In this document: positions 25,332-36,013 of the stretch, one piece after another | How the letters are laid out: each line of letters begins with the position of its first letter | Numbering within the stretch: position 1 is the stretch's first letter | Assembly (NCBI GenBank): GCA_946482335.1 | Contig: CAMLRG010000029.1 | Coordinates: 1-37,380 of the forward strand | Reading direction: 5' to 3' | Length of the DNA: 37,380 nt | From: an uncultured Duganella sp. | Lineage (GTDB): Bacteria; Pseudomonadota; Gammaproteobacteria; Burkholderiales; Burkholderiaceae | Notes under the pieces: generated by a model | The model's database searches: none | What the model was told of the DNA's origin: nothing | Seen by the model: the letters and a program-made list of their open reading frames with translations, nothing else | Translations under genes and position numbers: made by a program

Positions 25332-27065
25332 CTATTCGTTGGTGCAGCCCAGCACTTCTTCCAGGCTGGTCAAACCATTCTTTACCTTGACCAGGCCCGA
25401 CTGGCGCAGCGATTTGACGCCTTCCGCCTCCGATTGTGCCGCGATTTGCATCGAGTTGCCGTGTGCCAGGATCAATGCTTCGATCGCGGGCGTGATCGGC
25501 ATGATCTGGTAAATACCGACCCGGCCCTTGTAGCCTGAGCCGTTGCAGCGCTCACAGCCCACCGGGCCGTAAGGTTTCCATGTGCCATCCAGGTCGGATT
25601 CCTTGAAGCCGGCCTTGAGCAGCAGGTCGGCGGAAATGTCGACTGGCTGCTTGCAGGTGCACAGGCGGCGCGCCAGGCGCTGCGCCGTGATCAGGATGAC
25701 CGAGGAGGCGATATTGAAGGGCGCCACGCCCATATTCATCAGGCGCGTCAGGGTCGACGGCGCGTCATTGGTGTGCAGGGTGGAGAACACCATGTGGCCG
25801 GTCTGCGCCGCCTTGATCGCAATGTCCGCCGTTTCCAGGTCGCGGATCTCGCCGACCATGATGATGTCCGGGTCCTGGCGCAGGAAGGCTTTCAGCGCCA
25901 CCGGGAAGGTCAGGCCGGCCTTGTCGTTGACGTTCACCTGGTTGACACCCGGCAGGTTGATCTCGGCCGGGTCTTCGGCGGTCGAGATATTGATGCCCGG
26001 CTTGTTCAGGATATTCAGGCAGGTGTACAGCGACACCGTTTTGCCCGAACCGGTCGGTCCCGTCACCAGCACCATGCCGTAAGGGCGCTGGATGGCATCC
26101 AGCAGCAATTCCTTCTGGTCCGGGTCGTAGCCCAGCGAATCGATGCCCATCTGGGCCTGGGTGGCGTCCAGGATACGCATCACGGTTTTTTCGCCGAACA
26201 GGGTGGGCAGCGTCGACACGCGCAAGTCGATCGTCTTGGTGGCCGAGACGATCAGGCGCATGCGGCCATCCTGCGGCACGCGCTTTTCCGAAATGTCGAG
26301 CTTGGACAGCACCTTGATGCGCGACACCAGCTTGTCCTTGATGGTGGTGGGCGGCTGGGCGTGCTCGATTAGCACACCGTCCACGCGGAAGCGGATGCGG
26401 TAAAACTTTTCGAAGGGTTCGAAATGCAAGTCGGAAGCGCCCATATTGACCGCATCCATCAGCATCTTGTTCAGGAAACGCACGATCGGCGCGTCTTCCA
26501 CCTCGGTGGCGGCATCGGCCTGGGCCTGGGTCGGCGCCGCTTCTTCTTCCTCGGCGAACTCGATGTCGCCCTCGTCGCCGGACATGTCGAGGATGGTCTG
26601 GGTCGAGCTCTTGGTCAGCGTTTCCAGCAGCTTGAGCAAGGCGTCGTGCGGCACGATCACCGGTTCCACCGACGACTCGGCCTGGAACTTGATCTGGTCC
26701 AGCGCCTGGGTATTGGTCGGGTCCGACAGCGCGACGGACATTTTGTTGCCGCGCTTGGCCAGCGGGATCACGCGCTGGCTGGCCATCAGGCGGCTGTCGA
26801 TGGCCTTGGGCGGCAGCAGGTCGGGATTGATGGCGGCCAGGTCCAGCAGCGGATAGGCGAAGGTTTCGGCGCAGAAGACTGCCAGTTCGCGCGCATTGAT
26901 GCCGCCGCTGGACAGCAGGACATCAATGAAGGCGGTTTTTTCGACCTGGGCCTTTTTCTGCAGTGCGTCCGCCTGCGGCGGCGTCAGGCGCCCCGCTTGC
27001 ATCAGGGCCCGTGCCAATCCCGACATGGGGGTGCCGGTCGCCGGGTTGGGTTGGACTGCTGCCAT
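25332..27065 (-). CDS. pilB: Type IV pilus assembly ATPase PilB
   Basis: 577 residues. N-terminal GspE_N region (about 30-150), then the secretion ATPase core. Walker A GPTGSGKT is at 336-343, the Asp box in RVPQDGRMRL, Walker B-like DIIMVGEIRD (400-409), the His box TGHMVFSTLHTND, and a zinc motif of C469, C471, C504 and C507. PilB powers pilus extension at the cytoplasmic face of PilC. ATG 27065 gives the expected N-terminus, but the bases ahead (CTCCT) are not a ribosome site; ATG 27026 is an in-frame alternative that also lacks one. Confidence 0.97.
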   Translation of the reverse strand: MAAVQPNPATGTPMSGLARALMQAGRLTPPQADALQKKAQVEKTAFIDVLLSSGGINARELAVFCAETFAYPLLDLAAINPDLLPPKAIDSRLMASQRVIPLAKRGNKMSVALSDPTNTQALDQIKFQAESSVEPVIVPHDALLKLLETLTKSSTQTILDMSGDEGDIEFAEEEEAAPTQAQADAATEVEDAPIVRFLNKMLMDAVNMGASDLHFEPFEKFYRIRFRVDGVLIEHAQPPTTIKDKLVSRIKVLSKLDISEKRVPQDGRMRLIVSATKTIDLRVSTLPTLFGEKTVMRILDATQAQMGIDSLGYDPDQKELLLDAIQRPYGMVLVTGPTGSGKTVSLYTCLNILNKPGINISTAEDPAEINLPGVNQVNVNDKAGLTFPVALKAFLRQDPDIIMVGEIRDLETADIAIKAAQTGHMVFSTLHTNDAPSTLTRLMNMGVAPFNIASSVILITAQRLARRLCTCKQPVDISADLLLKAGFKESDLDGTWKPYGPVGCERCNGSGYKGRVGIYQIMPITPAIEALILAHGNSMQIAAQSEAEGVKSLRQSGLVKVKNGLTSLEEVLGCTNE

Positions 27066-27107
27066 AGGAGCGCACTATCAGTTTGATAATATAGAGTGAG
27101 TCTCCGG

Positions 27108-27131
27108 ATGATGCCTGTAGGCATCATTTTT
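27108..27131 (+). terminator. Hairpin with U-tract on the plus strand between the CBS gene and pilB
   Basis: ATGATGCC (27108-27115) and GGCATCAT (27120-27127) form a perfect 8-bp stem with a TGTA loop, followed by TTTTT (27127-27131). The tract is on the plus strand, although both neighbouring genes run on the minus strand. It would stop antisense transcription leaving the pilB region, and would act only as a stem in the sense transcript. Confidence 0.6.
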
Positions 27132-27148
27132 GTAAAGCGCCGCACCGT

Positions 27149-28438
27149 TCACTCTGGCAGGCGGGGCTCCGGGCGTCGTAATTTCACTACTTTGATGGCC
27201 TGGTCTTGTGCTTGCACCACTTCTACGATGCAATTGCCAGCCTTGACGGAGATGGGCGCATCGGGGATGTCCTGTAATACTTCCAGCAACATCCCGTTCA
27301 AGGTCTTGGGCCCATCCAGCGGAAAGTTTAAACCCAGACGCTTGTTGATGTCACGTAAAGCGGTGCTGCCTTCCAGCAGGCATTCGCCATGGCCATCCCA
27401 GGCGAAGCTGTCGGCCCGCGCCGCGCTGGGGGTGGAGGTGGTGAATTCACCGATCATTTCCTCGATGATGTCGTCCAGCGTCACCAGGCCTTGCACCTCG
27501 CCGTACTCATCGACCACGATGGCCAGCCGCTCCCGGTTCTCCTGGAAGTTCTGCAGGGCGGCGAAGGCGGGCGTGTCCTGCGGGATGAAGAAGGGTTCGG
27601 ACAGGAGCTTGCGGAAGTGTTCGGCCGTCAGCTCGTCTTCTTCGTTCAGCAGGGCGATGGCCTTGCGCACATGGAGGATGCCGACGATCCGGTTGATCTC
27701 GCCATCGTAGACCGGCAATTTGTTGTGGAAGCAAGTGGTGAGCTGGGAGGTGATGTCCGGCACCGGCATCGACAGGTCGAGCGCTTCGACCTGGGCGCGC
27801 GGGGTCATGATGTCTTCCACTGAAATGGTGTCGAGGTCGAACAGGTTGAGCAGGATGCTCTTGTGTTTTTGCGGGATGAAGCTGCCGTTCTCCAGCAGCA
27901 CCGAGCGCAATTCGTCCGGCGACAGCTTGCCTTCGTGGATCTGGCCGGTAGGCTTGATGCGGAACAGGCGCAACAGGGTGTTGACGAACAGGTGCACGAA
28001 CCACAGCAGCGGCTTGGAGACCGACAGCAGCGGCCGCAGCACGAAGGAAGCGGGCAGCACGATCTGGTCGGCATAGCGCGCGCCCACGATCTTGGGCGAG
28101 ATTTCGGCCAGCACGATGAGGATGAACACGACGATGACCGTGGACAGCAGGATCACGTGTTCGGCCAGCCCGAACTGGGTGATGGCGATGGCGGTGGCCA
28201 GGGCAATGGCCATGGCGTTGATCAGGGTGTTGGCCACCAGGACCAGGGACAGCAATTGTTCGGTACGTTCCAGCAGCCAGAGGGTGGCGATGGCGCGGCG
28301 GCTGCCGCGTTTGGCCTGGTGGCGCAGGCGGAAGCGGTTGGCCGCCATCAGGGCGGTTTCGGCCATGGCGAAGAAGGCCGAGGCAAGGATCAGGAAGGCG
28401 AGGGCGGCAAATTGCGCCCACAAGGGAACGGTATCCAA
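27149..28438 (-). CDS. CNNM/CorC-HlyC family membrane protein with CBS domains
   Basis: 429 residues. An N-terminal DUF21 (CNNM) membrane domain (about 1-190, four hydrophobic segments, starting AFFAMAETALMAANRFRLRH) is followed by paired CBS domains (about 205-330, DIMTPRAQVEALD and VVDEYGEVQGLVTLDDIIEE), then a C-terminal CorC_HlyC domain (about 345-425). Relatives (CorB/YfjD, CNNM) are magnesium or divalent-cation exporters, and older annotations call them hemolysins. It lies upstream of pilB on the same strand with an 83-bp gap. Ion transport is inferred from the family. Confidence 0.9.
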   Translation of the reverse strand: MDTVPLWAQFAALAFLILASAFFAMAETALMAANRFRLRHQAKRGSRRAIATLWLLERTEQLLSLVLVANTLINAMAIALATAIAITQFGLAEHVILLSTVIVVFILIVLAEISPKIVGARYADQIVLPASFVLRPLLSVSKPLLWFVHLFVNTLLRLFRIKPTGQIHEGKLSPDELRSVLLENGSFIPQKHKSILLNLFDLDTISVEDIMTPRAQVEALDLSMPVPDITSQLTTCFHNKLPVYDGEINRIVGILHVRKAIALLNEEDELTAEHFRKLLSEPFFIPQDTPAFAALQNFQENRERLAIVVDEYGEVQGLVTLDDIIEEMIGEFTTSTPSAARADSFAWDGHGECLLEGSTALRDINKRLGLNFPLDGPKTLNGMLLEVLQDIPDAPISVKAGNCIVEVVQAQDQAIKVVKLRRPEPRLPE

Positions 28439-28543
28439 GGTCGTCAGGACGAGTCAGTAAGGGGGCGATTTTATCATGGCGTCCCCGCAGGCCACCGCGT
28501 GCGCTGACGCCGCGCCCAGCGCGCGGCGGCAGCGCGGCCTATA

Positions 28544-29428
28544 ATGCTGGCCATGCGTGATGTGGATGCGATCCTGGGGCCGATGCGCCTCGCCATAACC
28601 CCGCCGCCGAAGCTGGCCGGCGTTGTGCGCTACTTCCATATCGAGCACGCCAGCCCCGGCGCCGTGCTGGTGCCGGCCACGCCCTGCCCGATGCTGACCT
28701 TCTTCATCCGCGGCGGCACGCGTTTCGTCGACGCCCAAGGCAGGGCGCAACGGCACACCGGTCCCTTCATCACCGGCCCGATGACGATCCCTACGCCGGC
28801 CGTCTGGGAGCACGGCACCACCTTCATCAGTGCGGTCATCGATGCGGGCAAATTCTGCCGCCTGTTCGATGTCCCGCCCGGCGAATTGCGTGACGCTGTC
28901 GTGCCGCTGGCTGATGCCGCGCCGGACTGGCAGGGCATCGAAGCGCTGGAAGGGCGGTTGCGCGCCGCGGACGGCAGCGCGCACTGGCTGACCCTGATGT
29001 CCGCCTGGCTGGAGCGCCGCCTTGCGGCGCGCGAAGACCGGCAGCGCCGCCAGCAGCCCTTCACCCTTCCACCGGCGCTGCTGGCTTTGCCCAACGACCG
29101 CATTGCGACGCACTTCGGCATCAGTGTGCGCCAGCTGGAGCGCCGCGTGATGGCCAGCTATGGCCAGAGCATCCGCGATGGCCGGCGCATGATGCGCTAC
29201 GTCCGCGCGCTATCGGGCATGATGACCGCGCCGCTGCGCCACGGCGGCTTGACGCGGCTGGCGGTGGACAGCGGCTACCACGACCAGGCCCACATGGTGC
29301 GCGACTTCGTGCAGTACACCGGCATGGCCCCCAAGGCCCTGCTGCAAGCCGCGGCAGATGCCGAAGGCGCACTGCGCCTGCTGCACTATGACGACGCTTC
29401 GCGCGCCATCGTCACCCGCGTGGACTGA
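28544..29428 (+). CDS. AraC-family transcriptional regulator
   Basis: Up to 294 residues. The N-terminal part (about 14-150) resembles the DUF6597-type ligand-binding region (ITPPPKLAGVVRYFHIEH, then FITGPMTIPTP). The C-terminal half (about 190-285) is an AraC helix-turn-helix pair with RIATHFGISVRQLERR, LAVDSGYHDQAHMVRDF and TGMAPKALL. The ligand and target are unknown. The start is uncertain: ATG 28544 overlaps a TATAAT sequence (28540-28545) that may be the promoter -10; ATG 28553 or ATG 28583 would then be used. It is divergent from the CBS-domain gene and 80 bp ahead of the NuoB-like gene. Confidence 0.85.
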   Translation: MLAMRDVDAILGPMRLAITPPPKLAGVVRYFHIEHASPGAVLVPATPCPMLTFFIRGGTRFVDAQGRAQRHTGPFITGPMTIPTPAVWEHGTTFISAVIDAGKFCRLFDVPPGELRDAVVPLADAAPDWQGIEALEGRLRAADGSAHWLTLMSAWLERRLAAREDRQRRQQPFTLPPALLALPNDRIATHFGISVRQLERRVMASYGQSIRDGRRMMRYVRALSGMMTAPLRHGGLTRLAVDSGYHDQAHMVRDFVQYTGMAPKALLQAAADAEGALRLLHYDDASRAIVTRVD

Positions 29429-29508
29429 GCGCCGGCCGCTGTCGTATCCGTACAATCTTTTCCCCGCGCTGCCCCTTATCGTAGCGAAGTTAAGACAAGG
29501 GGAAGAAT

Positions 29509-29997
29509 ATGGAACTGGCAGCTACGCTGGAGCGCGATGGCTACGTGCTCACCTCGCTCGACGCACTGATGGAAACCGTCCGCACCAACAGCCTGTGGTA
29601 CCTGAGCTTCGGCCTGGCTTGCTGTGCGGTGGAAATGATGGAAGCCGCGTCGGCGCGCTATGACATGGACCGCTTCGGCATGTGTCCGCGCCCTTCGCCG
29701 CGCCAGGCCGACCTGATGATCGTGGCCGGCACCCTCACCAACAAGATGGCGCGCGCCATGCGCAAGGTGTACGACCAGATGGCCGAACCGCGCTATGTGG
29801 TGTCGATGGGCTCCTGTGCCAACGGCGGCGGCTATTACCATTACTCGTATTCCGTGGTGCGCGGCTGCGACCGCATCGTGCCGGTCGACGTGTACGTGCC
29901 CGGCTGCCCACCCACGCCGGAAGCCTTGCTGTATGGCCTGATGCAGCTGCAGCAGAAAGCCCGGCGCGGCGAGCGCGCCGTCCTGCCGCGCGGCTAG
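29509..29997 (+). CDS. nuoB: Orphan NuoB-like (complex I subunit B) iron-sulfur protein
   Basis: 162 residues, the full length of NuoB. All N2 cluster ligands are present: tandem C38 C39 ([11 protein letters not shown]), C103 ([16 protein letters not shown]) and C133 (VPGCPP). NuoB in complex I holds cluster N2 next to the quinone site. Here no other nuo gene is near, so this is a stand-alone paralogue. One segment differs from usual Nuo[11 protein letters not shown], where most have a hydrophobic pair and Arg/Lys before the PSPRQ. ATG 29509 follows AAGGGGAAG. The stop overlaps the convergent uraH stop by four bases (CTAG). Whether it joins complex I or another hydrogenase-like enzyme cannot be told. 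Confidence 0.85.
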   Translation: MELAATLERDGYVLTSLDALMETVRTNSLWYLSFGLACCAVEMMEAASARYDMDRFGMCPRPSPRQADLMIVAGTLTNKMARAMRKVYDQMAEPRYVVSMGSCANGGGYYHYSYSVVRGCDRIVPVDVYVPGCPPTPEALLYGLMQLQQKARRGERAVLPRG

Positions 29998-30347
29998 CTG
30001 CCGCGGTAGGTCGAATACGACCAGGGCGAGACCACCAGCGGCACATGGTAGTTCTGGCCCGCGTCGGCGATGCCGAAAGCGATGGTCACCTGGTCGATAA
30101 AGCGCGGAGAGGGCAGGTCGACGCCTTGCGCGGCGAAATAGTCGCCCGCGCCGAACACCAGCTCATATTGGCCAGGGCGCATGGAATCGCCCTCGAGCAG
30201 CGGCGCGCCGCAGCGGCCATCGGCATTCGTCACATCTTCCTTGACCAGCGTGCGGCTGCCGCCGGCCAGCGCGTACAGCGCCACCCGTACCCCGGCGCCG
30301 GGGCGGCCGTTGGCGGTATCGAGGACGTGCGTGCTCAGCTTTCCCAT
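29994..30347 (-). CDS. uraH: 5-hydroxyisourate hydrolase (transthyretin-like)
   Basis: 117 residues. UraH opens 5-hydroxyisourate to OHCU after urate oxidation. Family marks: the N-terminal [14 protein letters not shown] with the catalytic His, the central [15 protein letters not shown], and the defining C-terminal YRGS. No signal peptide, so cytoplasmic. ATG 30347 follows AGGAG. It faces the NuoB-like gene tail to tail with a four-base overlap. It belongs with puuE and the xanthine dehydrogenase genes functionally but is separated from them by higBA. Confidence 0.95.
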   Translation of the reverse strand: MGKLSTHVLDTANGRPGAGVRVALYALAGGSRTLVKEDVTNADGRCGAPLLEGDSMRPGQYELVFGAGDYFAAQGVDLPSPRFIDQVTIAFGIADAGQNYHVPLVVSPWSYSTYRGS

Positions 30348-30444
30348 TGTTGCTCCTGTTTAGACACAAGGTTGCAGATATTACATACGCCGGCCGGTGG
30401 GAATATGCGGCAGCTTCAATGCCGGTATATGAAAATTGCTATAT

Positions 30445-30750
30445 TCAGGCGGCCTTTGGAGTTAGTGGCCGGATGCGCGGCTTAATCGCGGGCACGAGCT
30501 CGCGCTCGGCAACGCGTGCGTCATACTCGGATTGAAGGTTGAGCCAGAAGCGCGCTTCCATATTAAAGTACAACCCAAGCCGGATTGCCGTATCGACGGT
30601 GATGGGCCGTTTGCCGTTGACTATGTCGCTGATACGCGATGTCGGGACGTCGATATCGGCTGCCAGGCGCGCATTCGTTACGCCCATGGGACGCAGAAAG
30701 TCTTCGAGCAGAATTTCACCAGGATGGATTTCTTCCAATCTTTTGGCCAT
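30445..30750 (-). CDS. higA: HigA-type antitoxin
   Basis: 101 residues, a HigA/VapI family XRE helix-turn-helix protein (IHPGEILLEDFLRPMGVT, then LAADIDVPTSRISDIVNGKR). Such antitoxins bind the toxin through one face and repress the promoter of the pair. It follows the toxin gene on the same strand with 12 bp between, the toxin-first order characteristic of higBA. Length and motifs are intact. Confidence 0.93.
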   Translation of the reverse strand: MAKRLEEIHPGEILLEDFLRPMGVTNARLAADIDVPTSRISDIVNGKRPITVDTAIRLGLYFNMEARFWLNLQSEYDARVAERELVPAIKPRIRPLTPKAA

Positions 30751-30762
30751 GGCTGCTGCTCC

Positions 30763-31041
30763 TTAATGATAGTCCACGATCTCGACGTCAAATGCGCTGT
30801 CGCCCTGCCATCGGAAGCATATGCGCCATTGATCGTTGATGCGGATGCTGTATTGGCCTTTTCGCTTGCCTTGCAACTGCTTCAGGTGATTCCCCGGCGG
30901 AATCCGCAGGCTCGGCAGTTGGCTGGCTGCGTGGATTTGCAGCAGCTTGCGCCGTGCCATGCGTTCGATTTCCCTGAAGCGCCGCACGGCATGGCTTTGG
31001 AAAAGCAACTCCGTGTCGCGGCAGGCAAATGAGCGGATCAT
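30763..31041 (-). CDS. higB: HigB/RelE-type mRNA interferase toxin
   Basis: 92 residues of the HigB (RelE/ParE superfamily) type, with MIRSFACRDTELLFQ at the start, the LRIPPGNHLKQLQGKRKGQY core and YSIRINDQWRICFRW. The conserved Arg and Lys residues expected of a ribosome-dependent mRNA endonuclease are visible in the second half. It is first in the higBA pair; AT-rich sequence upstream (31080-31105, including TATATTA) probably contains the shared promoter. The pair looks functional. Confidence 0.92.
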   Translation of the reverse strand: MIRSFACRDTELLFQSHAVRRFREIERMARRKLLQIHAASQLPSLRIPPGNHLKQLQGKRKGQYSIRINDQWRICFRWQGDSAFDVEIVDYH

Positions 31042-31156
31042 CGGGACGGCCCTGTCTGTATCGCAGATTCCGTTTGGCGGATAACCCTTATATTAGCAGA
31101 TCAATCCGGGGCGCGGCATGGCTGCGATATGATGGAATTTTCCAGGAGCGACAAGC

Positions 31157-32116
31157 ATGCCGACCACCTCTGACTATCCGCGTGACCTCATTGGCTACGG
31201 CCGCACGCCACCCCACCCGCAATGGCCAGGCCAGGCCCGCGTGGCCCTGCAATTCGTGTTGAATTACGAAGAGGGCGGCGAGAATTGCGTGCTGCATGGC
31301 GACCCGGCCTCGGAAACCTTCCTGTCCGAGATTATCGGCGCGGCCGCCTTCCCGAACCGCCACATGAGCATGGAATCGATCTACGAGTACGGTTCGCGCG
31401 CCGGCCTGTGGCGCGTGCTGCGCATCTTTGAAGAGCGCAAGCTGCCGCTGACCATCTTCGGCGTGTCGATGGCCCTGCAGCGCCACCCGGAAGCCGTGGC
31501 CGCTTTCCAGGAGCTCGGCCACGAAATCGCTTGCCACGGCTTGCGCTGGATCAGCTACCAGAACATGGACGAGGCCACCGAGCGTGCCCATATGCAGGAA
31601 GCAGTACAGATCATCCGCGAGTTGACCGGCAGCGCGCCGCTGGGCTGGTACACCGGCCGCGATTCCCCGAATACGCGCCGGCTGGTGGTCGAACACGGCG
31701 GCTTCCGCTACGACGCCGACTATTACGGCGACGACTTGCCGTTCTGGCAGGAAGTGGCGCACACTGGCACCGACGGCAAGCCGGCCGTCACGCCGCAGCT
31801 GATCGTGCCGTACACCCTGGATACCAACGATATGCGCTTTGCCGCGATGCAAGGTTTTAACAGCGGCACCCAATTCTTCGATTACCTCAAGGATGCATTC
31901 GACGTACTCTATAAGGAAGGCGACCCGGCCGGCCTGAACCAGCCGAAAATGCTGTCGATCGGCTTGCATTGCCGCCTGATCGGCCGTCCGGCGCGCGCCG
32001 CGGCACTGGCGCGCTTCCTCGACTATGTGCAAAGCCATGACCAGGTGTGGATCACGCGCCGCATCGACATTGCCGAGCACTGGCACAAGCACCACCCATA
32101 TATGCGAAAAGACTGA
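31157..32116 (+). CDS. puuE: Allantoinase PuuE (polysaccharide-deacetylase type)
   Basis: 319 residues. PuuE is the metal-poor allantoinase of the carbohydrate esterase 4 fold that converts allantoin to allantoate. Typical stretches: YPRDLIGYGRTPPHPQWPG at the start, VLNYEEGGENCVLHGD, HEIACHGLRWISYQ, WYTGRDSPNTRRLV and LSIGLHCRLIGRPAR. ATG 31157 follows AGGAG. It precedes xdhA by 79 bp. uraD, usually near or fused to puuE, is not in this window; the catalogue of urate degradation is incomplete here. Confidence 0.95.
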   Translation: MPTTSDYPRDLIGYGRTPPHPQWPGQARVALQFVLNYEEGGENCVLHGDPASETFLSEIIGAAAFPNRHMSMESIYEYGSRAGLWRVLRIFEERKLPLTIFGVSMALQRHPEAVAAFQELGHEIACHGLRWISYQNMDEATERAHMQEAVQIIRELTGSAPLGWYTGRDSPNTRRLVVEHGGFRYDADYYGDDLPFWQEVAHTGTDGKPAVTPQLIVPYTLDTNDMRFAAMQGFNSGTQFFDYLKDAFDVLYKEGDPAGLNQPKMLSIGLHCRLIGRPARAAALARFLDYVQSHDQVWITRRIDIAEHWHKHHPYMRKD

Positions 32117-32195
32117 TATTCAAAATCAGCATATTCGTATATGACTGGGATGCGGTAATGTTAGCCTTGCAAGCTGGGATACCTCCGAGGCCAAG

Positions 32196-33662
<1,467 letters not shown>

Positions 33663-33672
33663 AGGAGGCACC

Positions 33673-36012
33673 ATGAACCATCCCGTCACTCCTGAACTGA
33701 AGGCCGCCACCTGGACCGGCGTCGGCATCCCGCGCACCCACGAATCGGCCGAGCTGCACGTGCTGGGCCAGGCAACTTATACCGACGATATCCCGGAAGT
33801 GCAGGGCACCCTGCATGCCGCACTCGGCCTGTCGTCCAAGGCGCATGCCCGCATTACTTCGCTGGATCTGGATGCGGTGCGCGCGGCACCCGGCGTGGTG
33901 GCGGTGTACACGGTATCCGACATTCCGGGCACCAACGACTGCGGGCCGATCATCCATGACGACCCGATCCTGGCCGATGGCCTGGTGCAGTACGTGGGCC
34001 AGCCGATCTTCATCGTGGTGGCCGATTCGCACACCAATGCGCGCCGCGCTGCCAAGCGCGGCGTGGTCGGCTACGAAGAGCTGCCGGCCATCCTGACGCC
34101 ACAGCAAGCCAAGGCTGCGGCATCCTACGTCCTGCCGCCAATGAAGCTGCTGCGCGGTGACGCCCAAGCTGCGTTCGAAAGCGCGCCGCACACGGTCAAG
34201 GGCCAGTTGTACGTCGGGGGCCAGGAACAGTTCTACCTCGAAGGGCAGATTGCCTACGCCATTCCGAAGGAAGGCAAGGCCATGCTGGTGCAATGCTCGA
34301 CCCAGCACCCGAGCGAGATGCAGCATGTAGTGGCGCATGCGCTGGGCCTGCACTCGCACCATGTGACGGTGGAATGCCGCCGCATGGGTGGCGGCTTCGG
34401 CGGCAAGGAATCGCAGTCGGCGCTATGGGCGGCGGCGGCGGCCATCGCTGCTGCGCGCACCGGCAAGCCGGTCAAGCTGCGTGCCGACCGCGATGACGAC
34501 ATGATGGTGACCGGCAAGCGCCACTGCTTCTACTACGAGTACGAAGTGGGCTACGACGGCGCTGGCCGCATCGTGGCGGCCAAGGTCGACATGACTTCGC
34601 GGGCGGGTTATTCGGCCGACCTGTCGGGCCCCGTTGCGACGCGTGCGGTCTGCCACTTCGACAATACTTACTATCTGTCGGATGTCGAGATCCACGCCGC
34701 CTGCGGCAAAACCAACACCCAGTCGAACACCGCCTTCCGCGGTTTCGGCGGCCCCCAGGGCGCGATCGCGATCGAGTATGTGATCGACGAGATTGCGCGC
34801 AACCTGGGGCAGGATCCGCTGGACATCCGCCGCCTGAATTTCTACGGCAAGACCGAGCGCAATGAAACGCCCTACGGCCAGGTGATCGTCGATAACGTGA
34901 TCCACGAGCTGGTGGCGGAGCTGGAACAAAGCAGCGAATACCGGGCGCGCCGCGCGGCGGTGGCCGCCTACAACGCGGCCAGCCCGGTACTGAAGCGCGG
35001 CCTGGCCCTGACGCCGGTCAAGTTCGGCATTGCCTTCAACGTGACCCACCTGAACCAGGCCGGCGCGCTGGTGCACGTCTACGTTGACGGCTCGGTGCTG
35101 GTCAACCACGGTGGCACGGAGATGGGGCAGGGCATCAACACCAAAGTGCTGCAAGTCGTGGCCCACGAACTGGGCCTGGACCTGGAGCGCGTGCGCATCA
35201 CGGCGACCGATACCAGCAAGGTGGCGAACACTTCGGCCACGGCGGCTTCCACCGGCGCGGACCTGAACGGCAAAGCAGCGCAAGATGCCGCGCGCCAGAT
35301 CCGCGAACGGCTGGCGGCATTTGCCGCGAAGACCCTGGGCGGAGAAGCTGCCGACGTGCGCTTCTTCGCCAACGAAATCCACGTCAATGGCCAGAGCGTG
35401 CCGTTCGAGGCGCTGGTGCAGAAGGCTTACCTGGCGCGCGTGCAACTGTGGTCGGACGGTTACTATGCGACGCCGAACCTGCACTGGGATCCGAAGACCA
35501 TGAGCGGGCATCCTTTCTCCTATTACGCCTACGGCGCCGCGGTGTCGGAAGTGGTGGTCGATACGCTGACCGGTGAATGGAAACTGCTGCGCGCCGATGC
35601 GCTGTACGATGCCGGACAGTCGCTCAATCCCGCCATCGATATCGGCCAGGTGGAAGGCGCATTCATCCAGGGCATGGGCTGGCTGACCACCGAACAGCTG
35701 TGGTGGAACGGCGCCGGCAAGCTGATGACGCACGCACCGTCCACGTACAAGATTCCCGGCATTTCCGATTGCCCGGAAGATTTCCGCGTCAAGCTGTTCC
35801 AGAACCGCAATGTGGAAGATTCGATCCATCGCTCCAAGGCGGTGGGCGAGCCGCCGCTGCTGCTGCCGTTCTCGGTCTTCTTCGCGATCCGCGATGCGAT
35901 TTCAGCGGTCGGCGGCCATCGCGTCAATCCACCGCTGAACGCCCCGGCGACCAGCGAAGAGATCCTGCGCGCCATTGCTGCTGTGGAAGCGGCGGTCGAA
36001 GCGGCAGGCTGA
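33673..36012 (+). CDS. xdhB: Xanthine dehydrogenase molybdenum-binding subunit XdhB
   Basis: 779 residues. XdhB binds molybdopterin and hydroxylates hypoxanthine and xanthine to urate. Visible: the Ald_Xan_dh_C N-terminal domain, GGQEQFYLEGQ, MGGGFGGKE (about 241-249), FRGFGGPQG, GGTEMGQGINTK, and the catalytic Glu, E726, in KAVGEPPLLLP. ATG 33673 has a very strong AGGAGG site (33663-33668) four bases ahead; the open frame reaching to 33598 overlaps xdhA and is not used. xdhC starts one base after the stop. Confidence 0.97.
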   Translation: MNHPVTPELKAATWTGVGIPRTHESAELHVLGQATYTDDIPEVQGTLHAALGLSSKAHARITSLDLDAVRAAPGVVAVYTVSDIPGTNDCGPIIHDDPILADGLVQYVGQPIFIVVADSHTNARRAAKRGVVGYEELPAILTPQQAKAAASYVLPPMKLLRGDAQAAFESAPHTVKGQLYVGGQEQFYLEGQIAYAIPKEGKAMLVQCSTQHPSEMQHVVAHALGLHSHHVTVECRRMGGGFGGKESQSALWAAAAAIAAARTGKPVKLRADRDDDMMVTGKRHCFYYEYEVGYDGAGRIVAAKVDMTSRAGYSADLSGPVATRAVCHFDNTYYLSDVEIHAACGKTNTQSNTAFRGFGGPQGAIAIEYVIDEIARNLGQDPLDIRRLNFYGKTERNETPYGQVIVDNVIHELVAELEQSSEYRARRAAVAAYNAASPVLKRGLALTPVKFGIAFNVTHLNQAGALVHVYVDGSVLVNHGGTEMGQGINTKVLQVVAHELGLDLERVRITATDTSKVANTSATAASTGADLNGKAAQDAARQIRERLAAFAAKTLGGEAADVRFFANEIHVNGQSVPFEALVQKAYLARVQLWSDGYYATPNLHWDPKTMSGHPFSYYAYGAAVSEVVVDTLTGEWKLLRADALYDAGQSLNPAIDIGQVEGAFIQGMGWLTTEQLWWNGAGKLMTHAPSTYKIPGISDCPEDFRVKLFQNRNVEDSIHRSKAVGEPPLLLPFSVFFAIRDAISAVGGHRVNPPLNAPATSEEILRAIAAVEAAVEAAG

Positions 36013-36013
36013 C

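Noticed and set aside
28540..28546. TATAAT as a firm promoter for the AraC gene
   Set aside because: It overlaps one possible ATG and has no -35 at proper spacing; mentioned only as a start-site caveat.
30445..31041. Mobile element around the toxin-antitoxin pair
   Set aside because: No inverted repeats, target duplications, transposase or integrase seen nearby.
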